Shown here in pieces: positions 7,623 to 17,183 of a stretch of 64,000 bases of DNA; the stretch's first letter is position 1; each line of letters begins with the position of its first letter. A program made the translations under genes and the position numbers. The stretch covers positions 132,836 to 196,835 of the forward strand of contig NZ_AXAC01000003.1 in NCBI RefSeq assembly GCF_000472665.1, read 5' to 3'. The stretch comes from Acetobacterium malicum subsp. dehalogenans DSM 11527. Its GTDB lineage: Bacteria; Bacillota; Clostridia; Eubacteriales; Eubacteriaceae. The notes under the pieces are model-generated. The model was not told the DNA's origin, ran no database searches, and was given only the letters and a program-made list of their open reading frames with translations.

Positions 7623-7666
7623 GTGGTTTGTAAAGAACCACTTAAACAGTTTTTTTAACAAACCAC
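7623..7666. promoter_or_regulatory. Candidate MocR operator between divergent genes
   Basis: GTGGTTTGTAAAGAACCAC (7623-7641) is an inverted repeat, and a third half-site AACCAC follows at 7661-7666. The element lies just before the MocR ribosome binding site and within the transporter's upstream region. Repeated half-sites in such divergent gaps are usual for MocR proteins. Assignment is by position and symmetry only. Confidence 0.5.
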
Positions 7667-7681
7667 TTTAGGAGGAACGCG

Positions 7682-9097
7682 ATGTGGGTTAATATTGACA
7701 AAAAGAGTGAACAGCCCTTAATGCGACAACTTTATGAGCAGATCAGGCACCTGATTTTAGACGGTCAGCTGACCCCGGCCGAAAAGCTGCCGTCAACCCG
7801 ACAGCTGGCAGCCGATCTGGGAATCTCCCGCAGTACCGTTCTCGATGCCTACAATCAATTGATTGCCGAGGGCTACCTGATTGGCAATCATGGGTCTGGT
7901 ACGGTGGTTGCCTGTGGTATTGATGTATTTTCGAGCCCCCTGAAAAGCGCTGCGAAAAAACGCGCTGCCACTGCGACTAAAGAAAAAGCACCACCCACCG
8001 CCGTCATCGATTTTCAGTCCGGCGTCATTGATTCGTCGCGGTTTCCACTGTCGGAGTGGAAAAAAGCCTATCAACGCAGCCTGGATCAGGTTCCCGCAGC
8101 GGCTTTTCATTATCATCCCAGTGCCGGGGTGCTGAGCCTGCGCCAGACGATAGCCGACTATTTGCGGCGTACCCGGGGACTGGTTTGTAATCCTGCCCAG
8201 ATTATGATCGTTTCTGGCTCAACCCAGGGTCTGGCGTTGATCGCTGCGTTATTTTGTGATCAGCAGCAGGCGGTCCTGATTGAAGATCCCACCCATCCCG
8301 GATTGCGCCAGATTATTGAGCACGCTAAACTCAATTTAATCGGGATTCCGGTCGATGATCAGGGTCTGATAACCGATTTACTGGCCCCCCACCCGGCCCC
8401 GGCCTTTATCTATACGACTCCTTCCCATCAATACCCGCTGGGCGGCATCCTGCCAATCCAACGCCGGCAGAAACTGATTCAGTATGCCATCGCTAATGAT
8501 ACTTATCTGCTGGAGGATGACTATGACAGTGAATTCCGCTTTGAAGGCCAACCGATTTCATCACTTTATGAGCTGAGTCCTGACCGCGTCATTTATCTGG
8601 GGACCTTCAGCAAGATCCTCACCCCGGCCATTCGGTTGGGTTATCTGATTCTCCCCGATCAACTGATCGAACCTTACCTGGAACTCAAGAAATATTCCGA
8701 TGTCCATACCGAAGCCCTGACCCAGTACGCCCTGGCCGAATTTATTGACAGCGGCGGGCTGGAAAAGCATATCTGGAAGATGAAAAAAATCTATGCTAAA
8801 AAACGCCAGCACCTGATCGCTGAACTATCCCGCTGCTATCCGGATCAATTTGAAATCAAAGGCCACGCCGCCGGGCTACACATGGTTGTCCATTTTAACG
8901 GCATTGTTTTTGACGCCCCGCGGATCAATCGCATCAACTCCCGACAGATCCGGGTCTACCCCATCAACAACTACGTTTTTGGCAACCCGGCACCCTACGG
9001 CAGCGACATCCTCCTCGGTTACGCCCACCTCACCTTTGCCGAAATCACCACCGGCATCACCCGGCTCTGTACGGCCCTGCCGGAACCGGAATCTTGA
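7682..9097 (+). CDS. MocR-type regulator (GntR HTH fused to aminotransferase fold)
   Basis: 471 residues, ATG with AGGAGG eight bases upstream. Residues 1-75 form a GntR winged helix (LYEQIRHLILDGQLTPAEKLPSTRQLAADLG with the recognition region ISRSTVLDAYNQL). Residues ~105-465 form a class I/II aminotransferase fold with the PLP lysine in GTFSKILTPAIRLGY and an aspartate motif LLEDDYDSEF. MocR proteins sense PLP or amino-compound adducts and control vitamin B6, GABA or transporter genes. It is divergent from an EamA transporter. The A4 repeat follows its stop. Confidence 0.9.
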   Translation: MWVNIDKKSEQPLMRQLYEQIRHLILDGQLTPAEKLPSTRQLAADLGISRSTVLDAYNQLIAEGYLIGNHGSGTVVACGIDVFSSPLKSAAKKRAATATKEKAPPTAVIDFQSGVIDSSRFPLSEWKKAYQRSLDQVPAAAFHYHPSAGVLSLRQTIADYLRRTRGLVCNPAQIMIVSGSTQGLALIAALFCDQQQAVLIEDPTHPGLRQIIEHAKLNLIGIPVDDQGLITDLLAPHPAPAFIYTTPSHQYPLGGILPIQRRQKLIQYAIANDTYLLEDDYDSEFRFEGQPISSLYELSPDRVIYLGTFSKILTPAIRLGYLILPDQLIEPYLELKKYSDVHTEALTQYALAEFIDSGGLEKHIWKMKKIYAKKRQHLIAELSRCYPDQFEIKGHAAGLHMVVHFNGIVFDAPRINRINSRQIRVYPINNYVFGNPAPYGSDILLGYAHLTFAEITTGITRLCTALPEPES

Positions 9098-9101
9098 GCA
9101 C

Positions 9102-9293
9102 AAAAAGACACTCGCGCGAGTGTCCGAGGTTGTCGATAAACTACCGTACCGACCAATTGTTAATCTGTTGTTCGCCGCGGAATCAGACAGGCTCTGCCGT
9201 GTCCGCTCCGATGCGTACAACATGATGTAACAATTGTCGGTACTGGGTTATCTTTTTTGGCAGTCTGAAAGACGTTCTTGTGAGTGTCTTTTT
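9102..9293 (+). repeat. Family A element, copy A4, between duplicated terminator hairpins
   Basis: The core is 9146-9243. It is preceded by an A-tract and hairpin (9102-9124, GACACTCGCGCGAGTGTC) and followed by a related hairpin with a T-tract (9268-9293, ending GTGAGTGTCTTTTT). The two flanking hairpins align as direct repeats with a few mismatches. The intervening flanks GAGGTTGTCGATAAACTACC and GGTTATCTTTTTTGGCAGTC match those of copy A7. Confidence 0.85.
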
Positions 9294-9312
9294 ATAATAG
9301 ATCAGAACCGGG

Positions 9313-10113
9313 CTATTTTTCGACGGCATCGATGGCGGAGTCGGCATCAGTAACGGTTCCCTCCGGGGTGGTTGGCGACAGGGTCATAAAAAAACCGTCG
9401 GTTTGATCGACAAAGGCGTCGGCGCTGTCGAAGCTGACATCGAGGAGATGGCCACCCTTGCTGCGGTCATCGGCGATGAAATGAAAGTGGTAACCTTTAA
9501 CATTCAAGCCGCCGATATCGGCCGGACACCACAAGCCGACCAGAGTGCCGCTGATCTTTTGATAATCAAAGATCGACTGGTTTTTGACGGCTTCGGAAAG
9601 CACCGGATACGGTTTTACCTGACTGGGTACCGAACGGGCTTTGATGGTGTTGAAGGTGCCGTCGATCCGGAACACATAAAAGGCATTCGGATCGGTCATC
9701 ATTTTGTCCAGTTCCTGCTCCAGGGCTTCCAGACTGGCGGTTGGGCCCAGTGATTTGGTCGCATCTTCGTTAAAGTAGGTAACCGCGGCAAAGGGAGTGG
9801 TGTCAGTGTCCGGGACTTCCTCCACGGCACCGCTGGCTTTGACCTTGTAGACGGTATTGTCAATCATCACCAGCTCGCCGTCCAGGGCGTTAAAGGTGCC
9901 GATGCCGACATCACCGTGCTGTTTCAATTCACCAAAACTCATAAAACCATCATAATTCCCGGCCAGCAGAGAATTAATGGTGGACGCCTGGAAGAGGGTG
10001 TCCGCTTTGGCTGCAGCGGCCTCACTGTTGGTCGTTGTGGTTGCGGCGGTACAGCCGGCCAGGGTCACCATCCCCAGAACCGATATAACAATTGCGGTAA
10101 TTTTTATTTTCAT
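9313..10113 (-). CDS. budA: Acetolactate decarboxylase, predicted lipoprotein
   Basis: 266 residues. Residues 1-21 form a lipoprotein signal peptide with lipobox LAGC (lipidated C21), followed by a short Ala/Thr-rich linker. The mature part matches alpha-acetolactate decarboxylase: DGFMSFGELKQHGDVGIGTF, RIDGTFNTIKARSVP, then GYHFHFIADDRSKGGH, whose three histidines are the zinc ligands of the family. The enzyme converts acetolactate to acetoin. The known enzymes of fermenters are usually cytosolic; a lipoprotein would act outside the membrane, like the exported Brevibacillus enzyme. It ends 9 bases of stem away from nothing else; yqeC lies 18 bases upstream on the same strand. Confidence 0.85.
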   Translation of the reverse strand: MKIKITAIVISVLGMVTLAGCTAATTTTNSEAAAAKADTLFQASTINSLLAGNYDGFMSFGELKQHGDVGIGTFNALDGELVMIDNTVYKVKASGAVEEVPDTDTTPFAAVTYFNEDATKSLGPTASLEALEQELDKMMTDPNAFYVFRIDGTFNTIKARSVPSQVKPYPVLSEAVKNQSIFDYQKISGTLVGLWCPADIGGLNVKGYHFHFIADDRSKGGHLLDVSFDSADAFVDQTDGFFMTLSPTTPEGTVTDADSAIDAVEK

Positions 10114-10131
10114 ATAAGCTCCTTCTTTTCT

Positions 10132-10875
10132 TTATTTAAGCTGTTCAACCCAACCCTCTTTAATGGAACCGAGCAGGCAATGGTCAAATAAGGGCGCTCC
10201 GATTTTTGCCATCAACCGGGCATTTGTCAGATTGTCACCATCGGCTTTGTTGATAAATAGAATCCGGGTGGTATTATGAGCCAGGGTCTGGTTTAGTTTA
10301 TTGTCAATAAAAGTAGCCAGGGTCTGCTGTAAAACGGCTTCATCAAAAACCGCCTGATCATTATTATTTTGTTCGTTATTATATAGTTCCGCGCGATGAA
10401 AGGTATCCGCGTCAATTTTCCGAAACAGGATCTCGGCCCCCATGACGTGAATCAGTTTGGTGGTAATCGACAGAATCGATGGTTCGTAGTCGTGATAGAA
10501 TTTATAAGGTTTGCGTTTTGATCCGTCCCCTTCATTAATGATGACCAGGGGCACAATCGCCGCCTTTAAATCAATCAACTCGGCTTCGGAAAACCCCGAT
10601 ATTTTCTGTCCGTTGACCCTTTCCTTGCCAATCAGCCATGCCCGTTGGGGGTCTTTAGTAATCGCTGCGATCACTGCCGTCATCTCTGAGCGGATCAGGC
10701 ACTGTGGTTCCGGCACATCGGCAATGCAGATTTTGGCGGTTGTGGTCATCACATGGTTAAGCTTTTGATCCGCCAGTTCCTGGCTGAGCGCAAACATCAG
10801 CGCGGTTTTACCGCCGCCGCCAGTAATGGTAATGACATCATTTGCGGTGATGTTCAGTTTGTCAATAAGTTTCAC
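10132..10875 (-). CDS. yqeC: Selenium cofactor biosynthesis protein YqeC
   Basis: 247 residues, GTG start with GGGAGAG upstream. A P-loop-like glycine run near the start (ITITGGGGKTALMFALSQEL) is the mark of the YqeC family, followed by MTTTAKI and IINEGDGSKRKPYKFY. YqeC accompanies selenium-dependent molybdenum hydroxylases (with YqeB and the selenophosphate synthase SelD) and is thought to act in insertion of the labile selenium cofactor. The partner genes are not in the window. It probably shares a transcript with the downstream acetolactate decarboxylase gene (18-base gap), for no obvious metabolic reason. Confidence 0.85.
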   Translation of the reverse strand: MKLIDKLNITANDVITITGGGGKTALMFALSQELADQKLNHVMTTTAKICIADVPEPQCLIRSEMTAVIAAITKDPQRAWLIGKERVNGQKISGFSEAELIDLKAAIVPLVIINEGDGSKRKPYKFYHDYEPSILSITTKLIHVMGAEILFRKIDADTFHRAELYNNEQNNNDQAVFDEAVLQQTLATFIDNKLNQTLAHNTTRILFINKADGDNLTNARLMAKIGAPLFDHCLLGSIKEGWVEQLK

Positions 10876-10954
10876 ACTGCTCTCCCTTTTATTCGAGCGA
10901 TAATCGGCTAATCCGATCGCTTCGTGTTCGTTTCGAACCGCCCCGCCTGATTTC

Positions 10955-13942
10955 TCAGGCCTTTAAATCCGGCGGCTTTATCAGTAGATTGTGGTTGTAA
11001 ATCGCGGCGATTTCGGCGGCATCCAGCGGTTTGCTGAAGACGTAACCCTGAATGCCATCGCAGTCACTGTTTTTGAGAACGGCAACTTTATCCCACTCCT
11101 CAATGCCCTCAGCCATAATTTTTAAATTGAGGCTGTGAGCCAGCAGGATCAGGCTTTCAATCACCTTGATCCGGTTGCCCTGTAAAAACTGATCACTGAT
11201 CGATTTATCCAGTTTTATTTTGTTGACCGGCAAATAGGTCAGACAATTCAGCGACGAATAACCGGTGCCAAAATCATCCAGTGCCACCGACAGCCCGGCG
11301 TCTTTAAGCTCCTTGAGGAATTGATCGGTCTGGAAATTGTTTTCCATCAAGATACTTTCGGTAATCTCAATCTCAATAAACCGGGGCTCGACATGATGCT
11401 GTTGCAGCAGCGCGGTGATATGGCTGACATAATCTTTGTCCCGCAGCTGACGGTTGGAAAAATTGATCGCCACCGGTTTTTCCGCCAGACCCTGATTGCG
11501 CCAGTGGACGATCTGGGTCACCGCTTCCCGGGCCACCCAGCGGCCGATCTCGCTGATCAGGCCAGTTTCTTCGGCCACCGGAATAAACTGATCCGGTCCA
11601 TAGCGGTTTTCTTTGAGTCGCAGCAACGCTTCAAACCCGCTGATCCGGCCGCTGCGCAAATCCACCTGGGGCTGATAGACCAGTTTAAAACCGTCAGATT
11701 TCAATGCCGTCCGGAGCAGCGCTTCAATTTCGATTTTGCGGTTCATTTCCTTTTTCAATTCATGATGATAATACATGTAGTGGTTTTTACCGCGGTTCTT
11801 AACCTCGTACATGGCCGTATCGGCATTCATGATCAGCTGATCGATGATGTTGCTGTCGTAGGGATAGCAGCAAATGCCCATGCTGATACTGACAAAAACT
11901 TCCCGGCTATTTAGTCGGAACGACTCATCAAAGGCGGTCAGGATTTTATCGGCATAGGCTTCAATATCGGCCTGACAAGATTTATTGGTAATCAGAATCA
12001 GAAATTCATCGCCACCGAGACGACCAACCATCATGTTTTCGTCAGAAATAGAGAGCAGCCGGCCGGCAATCAGCTTGAGCAATTCATCACCGCAGAGATG
12101 GCCGAGGGTGTCATTGATACTTTTAAAATTATCAATATCCAGAAGCAGCACCGCCCCGGTATGACCAGCCTGGAGTTCTTTTTCCAGCTGCACCAGAAAA
12201 CTCATCCGGTTGGGCAGCTGGGTTAAAAAATCATGTCGGGCCAGATGCCGGATCTGTTCTTCCTGAACCTTAAATTTGGTATTGTCCAGCAGAATCCCGT
12301 GTAACTTGCAAAAACTGCCGGCTTCTGATTTAATTCCTTTGCCGCGGATCAACAACCATTTCTGGTGCGGGTCGGAGCCCGCCGTCAGCACCTGAACGTT
12401 GATCTGGGCTGTTTTTCCCGTTAGGTAGTTGCGGACTTCAGTCACCAGATGGTCGCGATGGCTGGGCTCCAGAACGATGTCCATCCAATCATGGACATTA
12501 CTATGATTACTGATGGTTTTATTGATAATCCGGGAACAGTCACCGGCAAAAGTGATCGTTTTGGACGTGAGATCGACTTCCCAGACGGCGCTGTTGGTAC
12601 CCTCGATGGCCAGCTCAAACTTCTGGTTCAATTCGCCAACTTCACGATCGTGTTCTTCCATCACATCATATTGCCGCCGCAGCGCCCCTTCCACCGCTTC
12701 CAGTTCATTGTAGGTTATTTTAAGCTCGGTATTACTAAACTCCAGCGCTTTTTGGATACTCCGGCGTTTCAGATTATCATAGATCAGCACCAGTGTCACC
12801 AGCATCAGCGCGATCAGGATAATCGCCGTAGCCAGAATCAGATTGCGGTATTTATCCAGCGGATGTTCGGTTTTGTTGATCAGCACCGCATCCGTGGGAA
12901 TCAAGTGATCGGGAATCTTATACTGCTGGATCAGCGTGTAATCAAAAATATAATAATAGGGCGTCGCTTCAATCATCGCCATGGTTTCGACCGGGGTGCC
13001 CGCCAAAATATCACTGACCAGTTGGGCCGCTGTTTTTCCCAGGGCCTGGTAGTCCACCATTTTTCCGCCCAGCAGCCCCGCACCGACGCCGCCCACCGAA
13101 GCCCGGTAAACAGGGATCTGGGTATGCTGGTACAAAAAGGCCGCGGCTTTTTCAAAATCCATATAGTCGCCATGCTTATCGGGATTCATATCAAGAAACA
13201 GCAAAATTGTTTCATTCCCCAGTGGCTCCAGTTCCGCGCCCAGTTCGGCAAAGCTGTAGTCGGGGGTATTGAGGGTGGTAAAGGTCAGTTCGGGAAAGTC
13301 CTGGCGGAAGGATTCAAACTGCTGACGGTTGCCCTGACCAGTCAGGGTTTCATCGGCAATCGCGACGACCCGGGTGGCCCGGGGGTTAAAGACCCGGGCG
13401 ATCTCGAGGGTTTCTTTAATCGAGATCCGTTCAATGATGCCGGTGATATAAGGATCGGCGGCGGCCTGGCGGGCCCGGGTTTCATCGTTTACACCTAAAA
13501 AAACAATCGGCATCTGGGGAAACAGTTCGGCCTGATGATCAAGGGCAAATTGGAGGGCATTGTCATCCCCCACAATCACCGCGTCATAGGTTGGCAGCTG
13601 GGCCAATTTAAATTTCAGGCTCTGATAAAAAACCTGTTTATTTTCCGGAGTATCGAGGCGCTTGGTATCCATGTATTCAATTTCCAGATTGATCTTCTGT
13701 TCATCAAAAACCGACCGGATACCGGCAACCTGATCCGGTACCGAGACAAAGCTCTCACTGTAAGAGCTGATAAAAAGGACCGTCTTTTCTGACCCGGCCC
13801 GGACCAAAAAGGCTGGCCCCAGGCACAGATTGGTTACGAGCATCGTAACCGAGAAGACGCTAAAAAAGATCAGCAAATTCACCATTAAACCGGACTTTAT
13901 GGTTTTATCCTGGGCATTTTTTGATTTGGCTCTTGCAGTCAT
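10955..13942 (-). CDS. Membrane sensor with periplasmic-binding-like domain, PAS, GGDEF and EAL
   Basis: 995 residues. A membrane segment at ~18-42 is followed by an extracytoplasmic ABC_sub_bind-like domain (~50-340; SYSESFVSVPDQVAGIRSVF, VFLGVNDETRAR), a second membrane helix at ~366-388, a PAS-like region (~440-560), GGDEF (~575-730, motif RLGGDEFLIL) and EAL (~745-985, EALLRL plus DDFGTGYSSL). Both c-di-GMP synthesis and hydrolysis motifs look intact. No RxxD inhibitory site precedes GGDEF. The outer domain should bind a small ligand and tune c-di-GMP. It is followed upstream by another diguanylate cyclase gene on the same strand (26-base gap), so the two are likely one operon. Confidence 0.9.
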   Translation of the reverse strand: MTARAKSKNAQDKTIKSGLMVNLLIFFSVFSVTMLVTNLCLGPAFLVRAGSEKTVLFISSYSESFVSVPDQVAGIRSVFDEQKINLEIEYMDTKRLDTPENKQVFYQSLKFKLAQLPTYDAVIVGDDNALQFALDHQAELFPQMPIVFLGVNDETRARQAAADPYITGIIERISIKETLEIARVFNPRATRVVAIADETLTGQGNRQQFESFRQDFPELTFTTLNTPDYSFAELGAELEPLGNETILLFLDMNPDKHGDYMDFEKAAAFLYQHTQIPVYRASVGGVGAGLLGGKMVDYQALGKTAAQLVSDILAGTPVETMAMIEATPYYYIFDYTLIQQYKIPDHLIPTDAVLINKTEHPLDKYRNLILATAIILIALMLVTLVLIYDNLKRRSIQKALEFSNTELKITYNELEAVEGALRRQYDVMEEHDREVGELNQKFELAIEGTNSAVWEVDLTSKTITFAGDCSRIINKTISNHSNVHDWMDIVLEPSHRDHLVTEVRNYLTGKTAQINVQVLTAGSDPHQKWLLIRGKGIKSEAGSFCKLHGILLDNTKFKVQEEQIRHLARHDFLTQLPNRMSFLVQLEKELQAGHTGAVLLLDIDNFKSINDTLGHLCGDELLKLIAGRLLSISDENMMVGRLGGDEFLILITNKSCQADIEAYADKILTAFDESFRLNSREVFVSISMGICCYPYDSNIIDQLIMNADTAMYEVKNRGKNHYMYYHHELKKEMNRKIEIEALLRTALKSDGFKLVYQPQVDLRSGRISGFEALLRLKENRYGPDQFIPVAEETGLISEIGRWVAREAVTQIVHWRNQGLAEKPVAINFSNRQLRDKDYVSHITALLQQHHVEPRFIEIEITESILMENNFQTDQFLKELKDAGLSVALDDFGTGYSSLNCLTYLPVNKIKLDKSISDQFLQGNRIKVIESLILLAHSLNLKIMAEGIEEWDKVAVLKNSDCDGIQGYVFSKPLDAAEIAAIYNHNLLIKPPDLKA

Positions 13943-13968
13943 CGACCCCTCCGTTAATAAAAACCTCT

Positions 13969-15591
13969 TTATTTCACTTCAACGCGATTGCGGCCCTTTT
14001 CCTTGGCCTGATATAAGGCCGTATCGGCCCGGGAAACGATGCTTTCCGGCGAGCTGTCGGTGGTAAACGCCGACACCCCGAGGCTGATCGTCACCTGCCC
14101 GGCAGTGCTGAAGGCATGGCCGGCAACCGCCTGGCGCAGCCGCTCTGCCAGTACCGTGGCGTCGGCCAGCGTGGTCTCCGGCAGAATAATCAGAAACTCT
14201 TCACCGCCCCAGCGCCCCACCACATCGCCAGCACGGACATTATCATGAAGGGCCTCGACCAGTTCAATCAGAACCCGGTCCCCGACCTGATGGCCGTAGG
14301 TATCGTTGACCAGCTTGAAATGATCAATGTCCAGAATGATGATGGCAAACGGCACCCCGCCGCCTTTTGACGATTCGAATTGCTGTTCCAGCGTTTCGTC
14401 CAGTTTCAGCCGGTTAAAGCTCTGGGTCAGCTTATCGGTGATTGACAGCCGTCTTATTTCTTCCTCCATCAGTTTGCGTTCGCTGATATCCCGAGTGACC
14501 CCAAGCATCCCGATAAAGCGACCATCTTCGCTGTATATACCGGATACCGTTGCCTCGGTCCAGACGGTGCTGCCATCTTTGCAGGGTTGTTCCAGCTCGC
14601 CCCGAAAGACCTGGAACGGCAGACCGTTTTGAACCGAGTTGATAGCCCGGGCCAGCCCCTCCTGCATATGAATCAGTGAGTCCGGACACAAGACCTCCTC
14701 CGGCGTCTGGGCCATAATCTCTTCGACCGTGTAGCCCCGGAGTTTCTCCACCGACGGACTGATATAGGAAAACCGGCCTTCCAGATCCATGGTCCAGATG
14801 ACATCCGCGGCATTATCAGCCAACAGCCGATGCCGTTCTTCACTCTGCTGCAGTTTCGCTTCAATGGCCTTGAGTTGGGTGATGTCCCGAATCACGCTGA
14901 GGGCGTGAGGAATGTCATCGATCATGATGCGTTTTGATGACACCAGACCGATATGTCGGGCATTGTTTTTGGCATAAAAAGAAAATTCCAGGTTTTCCAC
15001 GTTGCCATCGCGTTCCAGGGTTTTGAGAAAGACCTCCCGTTGGCTGAGATCAACATAAAGATCGGCGATATTAAATTGTCCGCCGGTTAAATCCTCATCA
15101 GTAAATTTAGTCGCTTCCATAAAGGCCCGATTATAGGCAATTAGGGTCCCGTCGGCGACTTTGGTAATCACGGTGGCATCAGGAATGGTCTGAAACACCA
15201 TTTCAAAATGGGAGCGGGCTTCTTCCAATTCATGGATGGAAGACTCCAGCTTTTCGGTCATACTGTTAAAGGCCTCGGAAAAATCGCCGAGAAAATGGAC
15301 CCGCTGGGAAAAGTCGCCCGAAGCGATGGTTTTGGTGATCCAGGTCAGGTTCCGCAGCGAGGCCTGGAGATTTTTCATCGAGCCCAGCACATAGCCCTTT
15401 CCTTTAATATCATGGGAAAGATTGCCGTTGCCCAGTTCGGCCGCGGCTGCCCGGATCGTTCTCAGGGTTTGCTCAACCGCTAAAAAGGTGTCATCCTTAC
15501 TGAGATTTTCAGGGGCCGCGGGACTGACGTGAAGGTCATTAAGCAGGGCTTTGTAGTACTCTAAAATTGACTGTGCGTCGTTACTGAGCAT
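13969..15591 (-). CDS. Soluble HAMP-like/PAS/PAS/GGEEF diguanylate cyclase
   Basis: 540 residues without a clear membrane segment. Order: a linker and HAMP-like helices (~60-140, LTWITKTIASGDFSQRV), PAS 1 (~145-262), PAS 2 (~265-385, VIWTMDLEGRFSYISPS), then GGDEF domain (~390-540) with the active motif GRWGGEEFLIILP. RAGD lies five residues before GGEEF, which is the product-inhibition I-site. The enzyme makes c-di-GMP from GTP. It is the first gene of a two-gene transcript with the downstream GGDEF-EAL protein, which suggests that synthesis and breakdown are balanced together. Confidence 0.9.
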   Translation of the reverse strand: MLSNDAQSILEYYKALLNDLHVSPAAPENLSKDDTFLAVEQTLRTIRAAAAELGNGNLSHDIKGKGYVLGSMKNLQASLRNLTWITKTIASGDFSQRVHFLGDFSEAFNSMTEKLESSIHELEEARSHFEMVFQTIPDATVITKVADGTLIAYNRAFMEATKFTDEDLTGGQFNIADLYVDLSQREVFLKTLERDGNVENLEFSFYAKNNARHIGLVSSKRIMIDDIPHALSVIRDITQLKAIEAKLQQSEERHRLLADNAADVIWTMDLEGRFSYISPSVEKLRGYTVEEIMAQTPEEVLCPDSLIHMQEGLARAINSVQNGLPFQVFRGELEQPCKDGSTVWTEATVSGIYSEDGRFIGMLGVTRDISERKLMEEEIRRLSITDKLTQSFNRLKLDETLEQQFESSKGGGVPFAIIILDIDHFKLVNDTYGHQVGDRVLIELVEALHDNVRAGDVVGRWGGEEFLIILPETTLADATVLAERLRQAVAGHAFSTAGQVTISLGVSAFTTDSSPESIVSRADTALYQAKEKGRNRVEVK

Positions 15592-15970
15592 CTTTTTTGT
15601 CAGCTCCCTTCGATTGTGATTGTTAACACTGTCTGTTGACGTGATTCCGATTCATGATCTGTTGTGCTTTTTTTCTTGTTTTTGCGGCAACCGCAACTTG
15701 ATTCTATCGCTTTATTTTACCACGTCGACCCGGGGCATTGTCAAGGTGCTTTAATTGGCGTAGGCCCCGTTAGAGCAAATATACGCCAGTCTTATTTATC
15801 TGATCCCGGTTGTCCTGGCGCGCAATATTTGTTATGATCATTAAAAGAGTTCTTACCCGAATGCCCGTCTGTTATAACGTTTTGATTCCGGGTAATCAGA
15901 AAGAGACCATTCTAAACGAATCAGCTTCCCCCGTAACTGCCCATTCAAATCATGAAAGGAAGGTATTCTT
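15592..15970. other. Divergent intergenic region, 379 bases
   Basis: This gap separates the diguanylate cyclase (minus) from the membrane protein gene (plus). A possible plus-strand promoter is TTGTCC (near 15812) spaced 17 bases from TATGAT (near 15835). No repeat, RNA motif or short gene was recognised. A ribosome binding site GAAAGGAAGG precedes the ATG at 15971. Confidence 0.4.
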
Positions 15971-16921
15971 ATGTCCCCCAAAAATAGTGGCCCCACTCCG
16001 GTTCCCTTTGTCTACAAGCCCTCTGAAAAAAAAGTGTTGGCACAGCTGACGGCCTTTGCCAACCGCTACCAGCCCGTTCACTACAAAAACGATATCATTC
16101 TGGAGTTTGTCTTCACCAATCTTGATTCCCGCTATCAATTGGTGATGGGTGTAACCGATTGTGTGGTTAAATCCGCCGACTTTGTCGATTTTACCACGCA
16201 AATTGAAATCAGTTTTGATATTTTTGAAGAGGTCGCCTTTAAAGGTCTGTGTATTAAGGAGGTGATTTTGAACAATGATTGTCAGATCAACGGCGCCTTT
16301 GCCACCATTATGGCTTTTGAAGATTATTTTGATCTGACCAAAAAAGAAATCATCAAAAAAGCAACCCTGAATCTAATGATCATTCAGTGGATGATGATCT
16401 GGATGGTGATGTCCTTTGATGTTTTCTGGGGCAGCATTGCCGGAATCGTCTATTCCTCGCTGATGCCCTTGCTGAGCCGCAAGTTTCTGCTGACCTTTTA
16501 TGACCGGCTGAGTATTTTTCTGGTGACCGCGTTATGCCTGTTGGGGCTGGTCGCTGTGGATGAGACCCTGATCGTCTGCACCTCCTACTTTTTATTTGGC
16601 GCCATGTGGCTGGGTTCCTGTCTGACCAAAGCCCCCCTGACGGTTCATTACAAGCTGGGGAAATTTGGCTACCGCGGCTATTACAACCAGATTTTTCTCG
16701 ATTCCAACCGGATCATTACAGCCATGTGGGGGGTCTATTATCTGATCGTGACCGGCACCACCTACCTTCTCGATGTCAACGGGATGCGTAGTCTCAGTGG
16801 GATTCTGAATTTGCTGATCCCGGTGTTACTGGGACTGGTGACCGTCAAATTTGTCAAGATTTATCCCGAAAAGCGCAAGGCCGCGTTGATGGAGCAACTG
16901 GCCGCGATGCCCCAAGAATAA
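15971..16921 (+). CDS. Membrane protein with soluble N-terminal domain, function unknown
   Basis: 316 residues. Residues 1-135 are soluble and alpha/beta in pattern (YQLVMGVTDCVVKSADF), loosely reminiscent of sterol-carrier-like folds, though this is weak. Residues 135-300 hold about five hydrophobic segments (IIQWMMIWMVMSFDVFWGSI, LSIFLVTALCLLGLVAV, TLIVCTSYFLFGAMWLG and others). A charged pair-rich loop (KFGYRGYYNQIFLDSNRI) lies between the last segments. I do not recognise the family. It stands alone between a divergent cyclase operon and copy A5. Confidence 0.6.
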   Translation: MSPKNSGPTPVPFVYKPSEKKVLAQLTAFANRYQPVHYKNDIILEFVFTNLDSRYQLVMGVTDCVVKSADFVDFTTQIEISFDIFEEVAFKGLCIKEVILNNDCQINGAFATIMAFEDYFDLTKKEIIKKATLNLMIIQWMMIWMVMSFDVFWGSIAGIVYSSLMPLLSRKFLLTFYDRLSIFLVTALCLLGLVAVDETLIVCTSYFLFGAMWLGSCLTKAPLTVHYKLGKFGYRGYYNQIFLDSNRIITAMWGVYYLIVTGTTYLLDVNGMRSLSGILNLLIPVLLGLVTVKFVKIYPEKRKAALMEQLAAMPQE

Positions 16922-16950
16922 AGTCAATCGATCATTGCCGACATACTACC

Positions 16951-17048
16951 GTACCGACCAATTGTTAATCTGTTGTTCGCCGCGGAATCGGACAGGCTCC
17001 GCCGTGTCCGCTCCGATGCGTACAACATGATGTAACAATTGTCGGTAC
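16951..17048 (+). repeat. Family A palindromic element, copy A5 (short form)
   Basis: A complete short core with CAGGCTCCGCCGTG at the centre. It is followed by TAGGTAATCTTTTTAACGGTC, close to the A4/A7 right flank, and then by a hairpin with a T-tract (about 17069-17099) ending GGGATCTTTTTTTA that would stop rightward transcription. Confidence 0.9.
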
Positions 17049-17126
17049 TAGGTAATCTTTTTAACGGTCACAGATCTCGTTTTTCCGGGATCTTTTTTTA
17101 TGAAAACGATTCGTGTAAAAGTTGAC

Positions 17127-17155
17127 TTGACAATTAAAAATTCTTTGGATAAAAT
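17127..17155 (+). promoter_or_regulatory. Sigma-A type promoter of the marR-MATE operon
   Basis: TTGACA (17127-17132) and TAAAAT (17150-17155) are spaced by exactly 17 bases, immediately upstream of the MarR gene. Because the promoter lies inside a longer possible reading frame, it decides that translation starts at 17184. Confidence 0.8.
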
Positions 17156-17183
17156 AGATAGCATGCTAAGTATTGGAGAAACG

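Noticed and set aside
12449-13498. 349-codon frame on the plus strand opposite the GGDEF-EAL gene
   Set aside because: It is the antisense shadow of a clear multi-domain gene, with no recognisable domain of its own.
17100-17183. Earlier ATG for the MarR gene
   Set aside because: The promoter at 17127-17155 lies after it, and GGAGAA precedes the later ATG.
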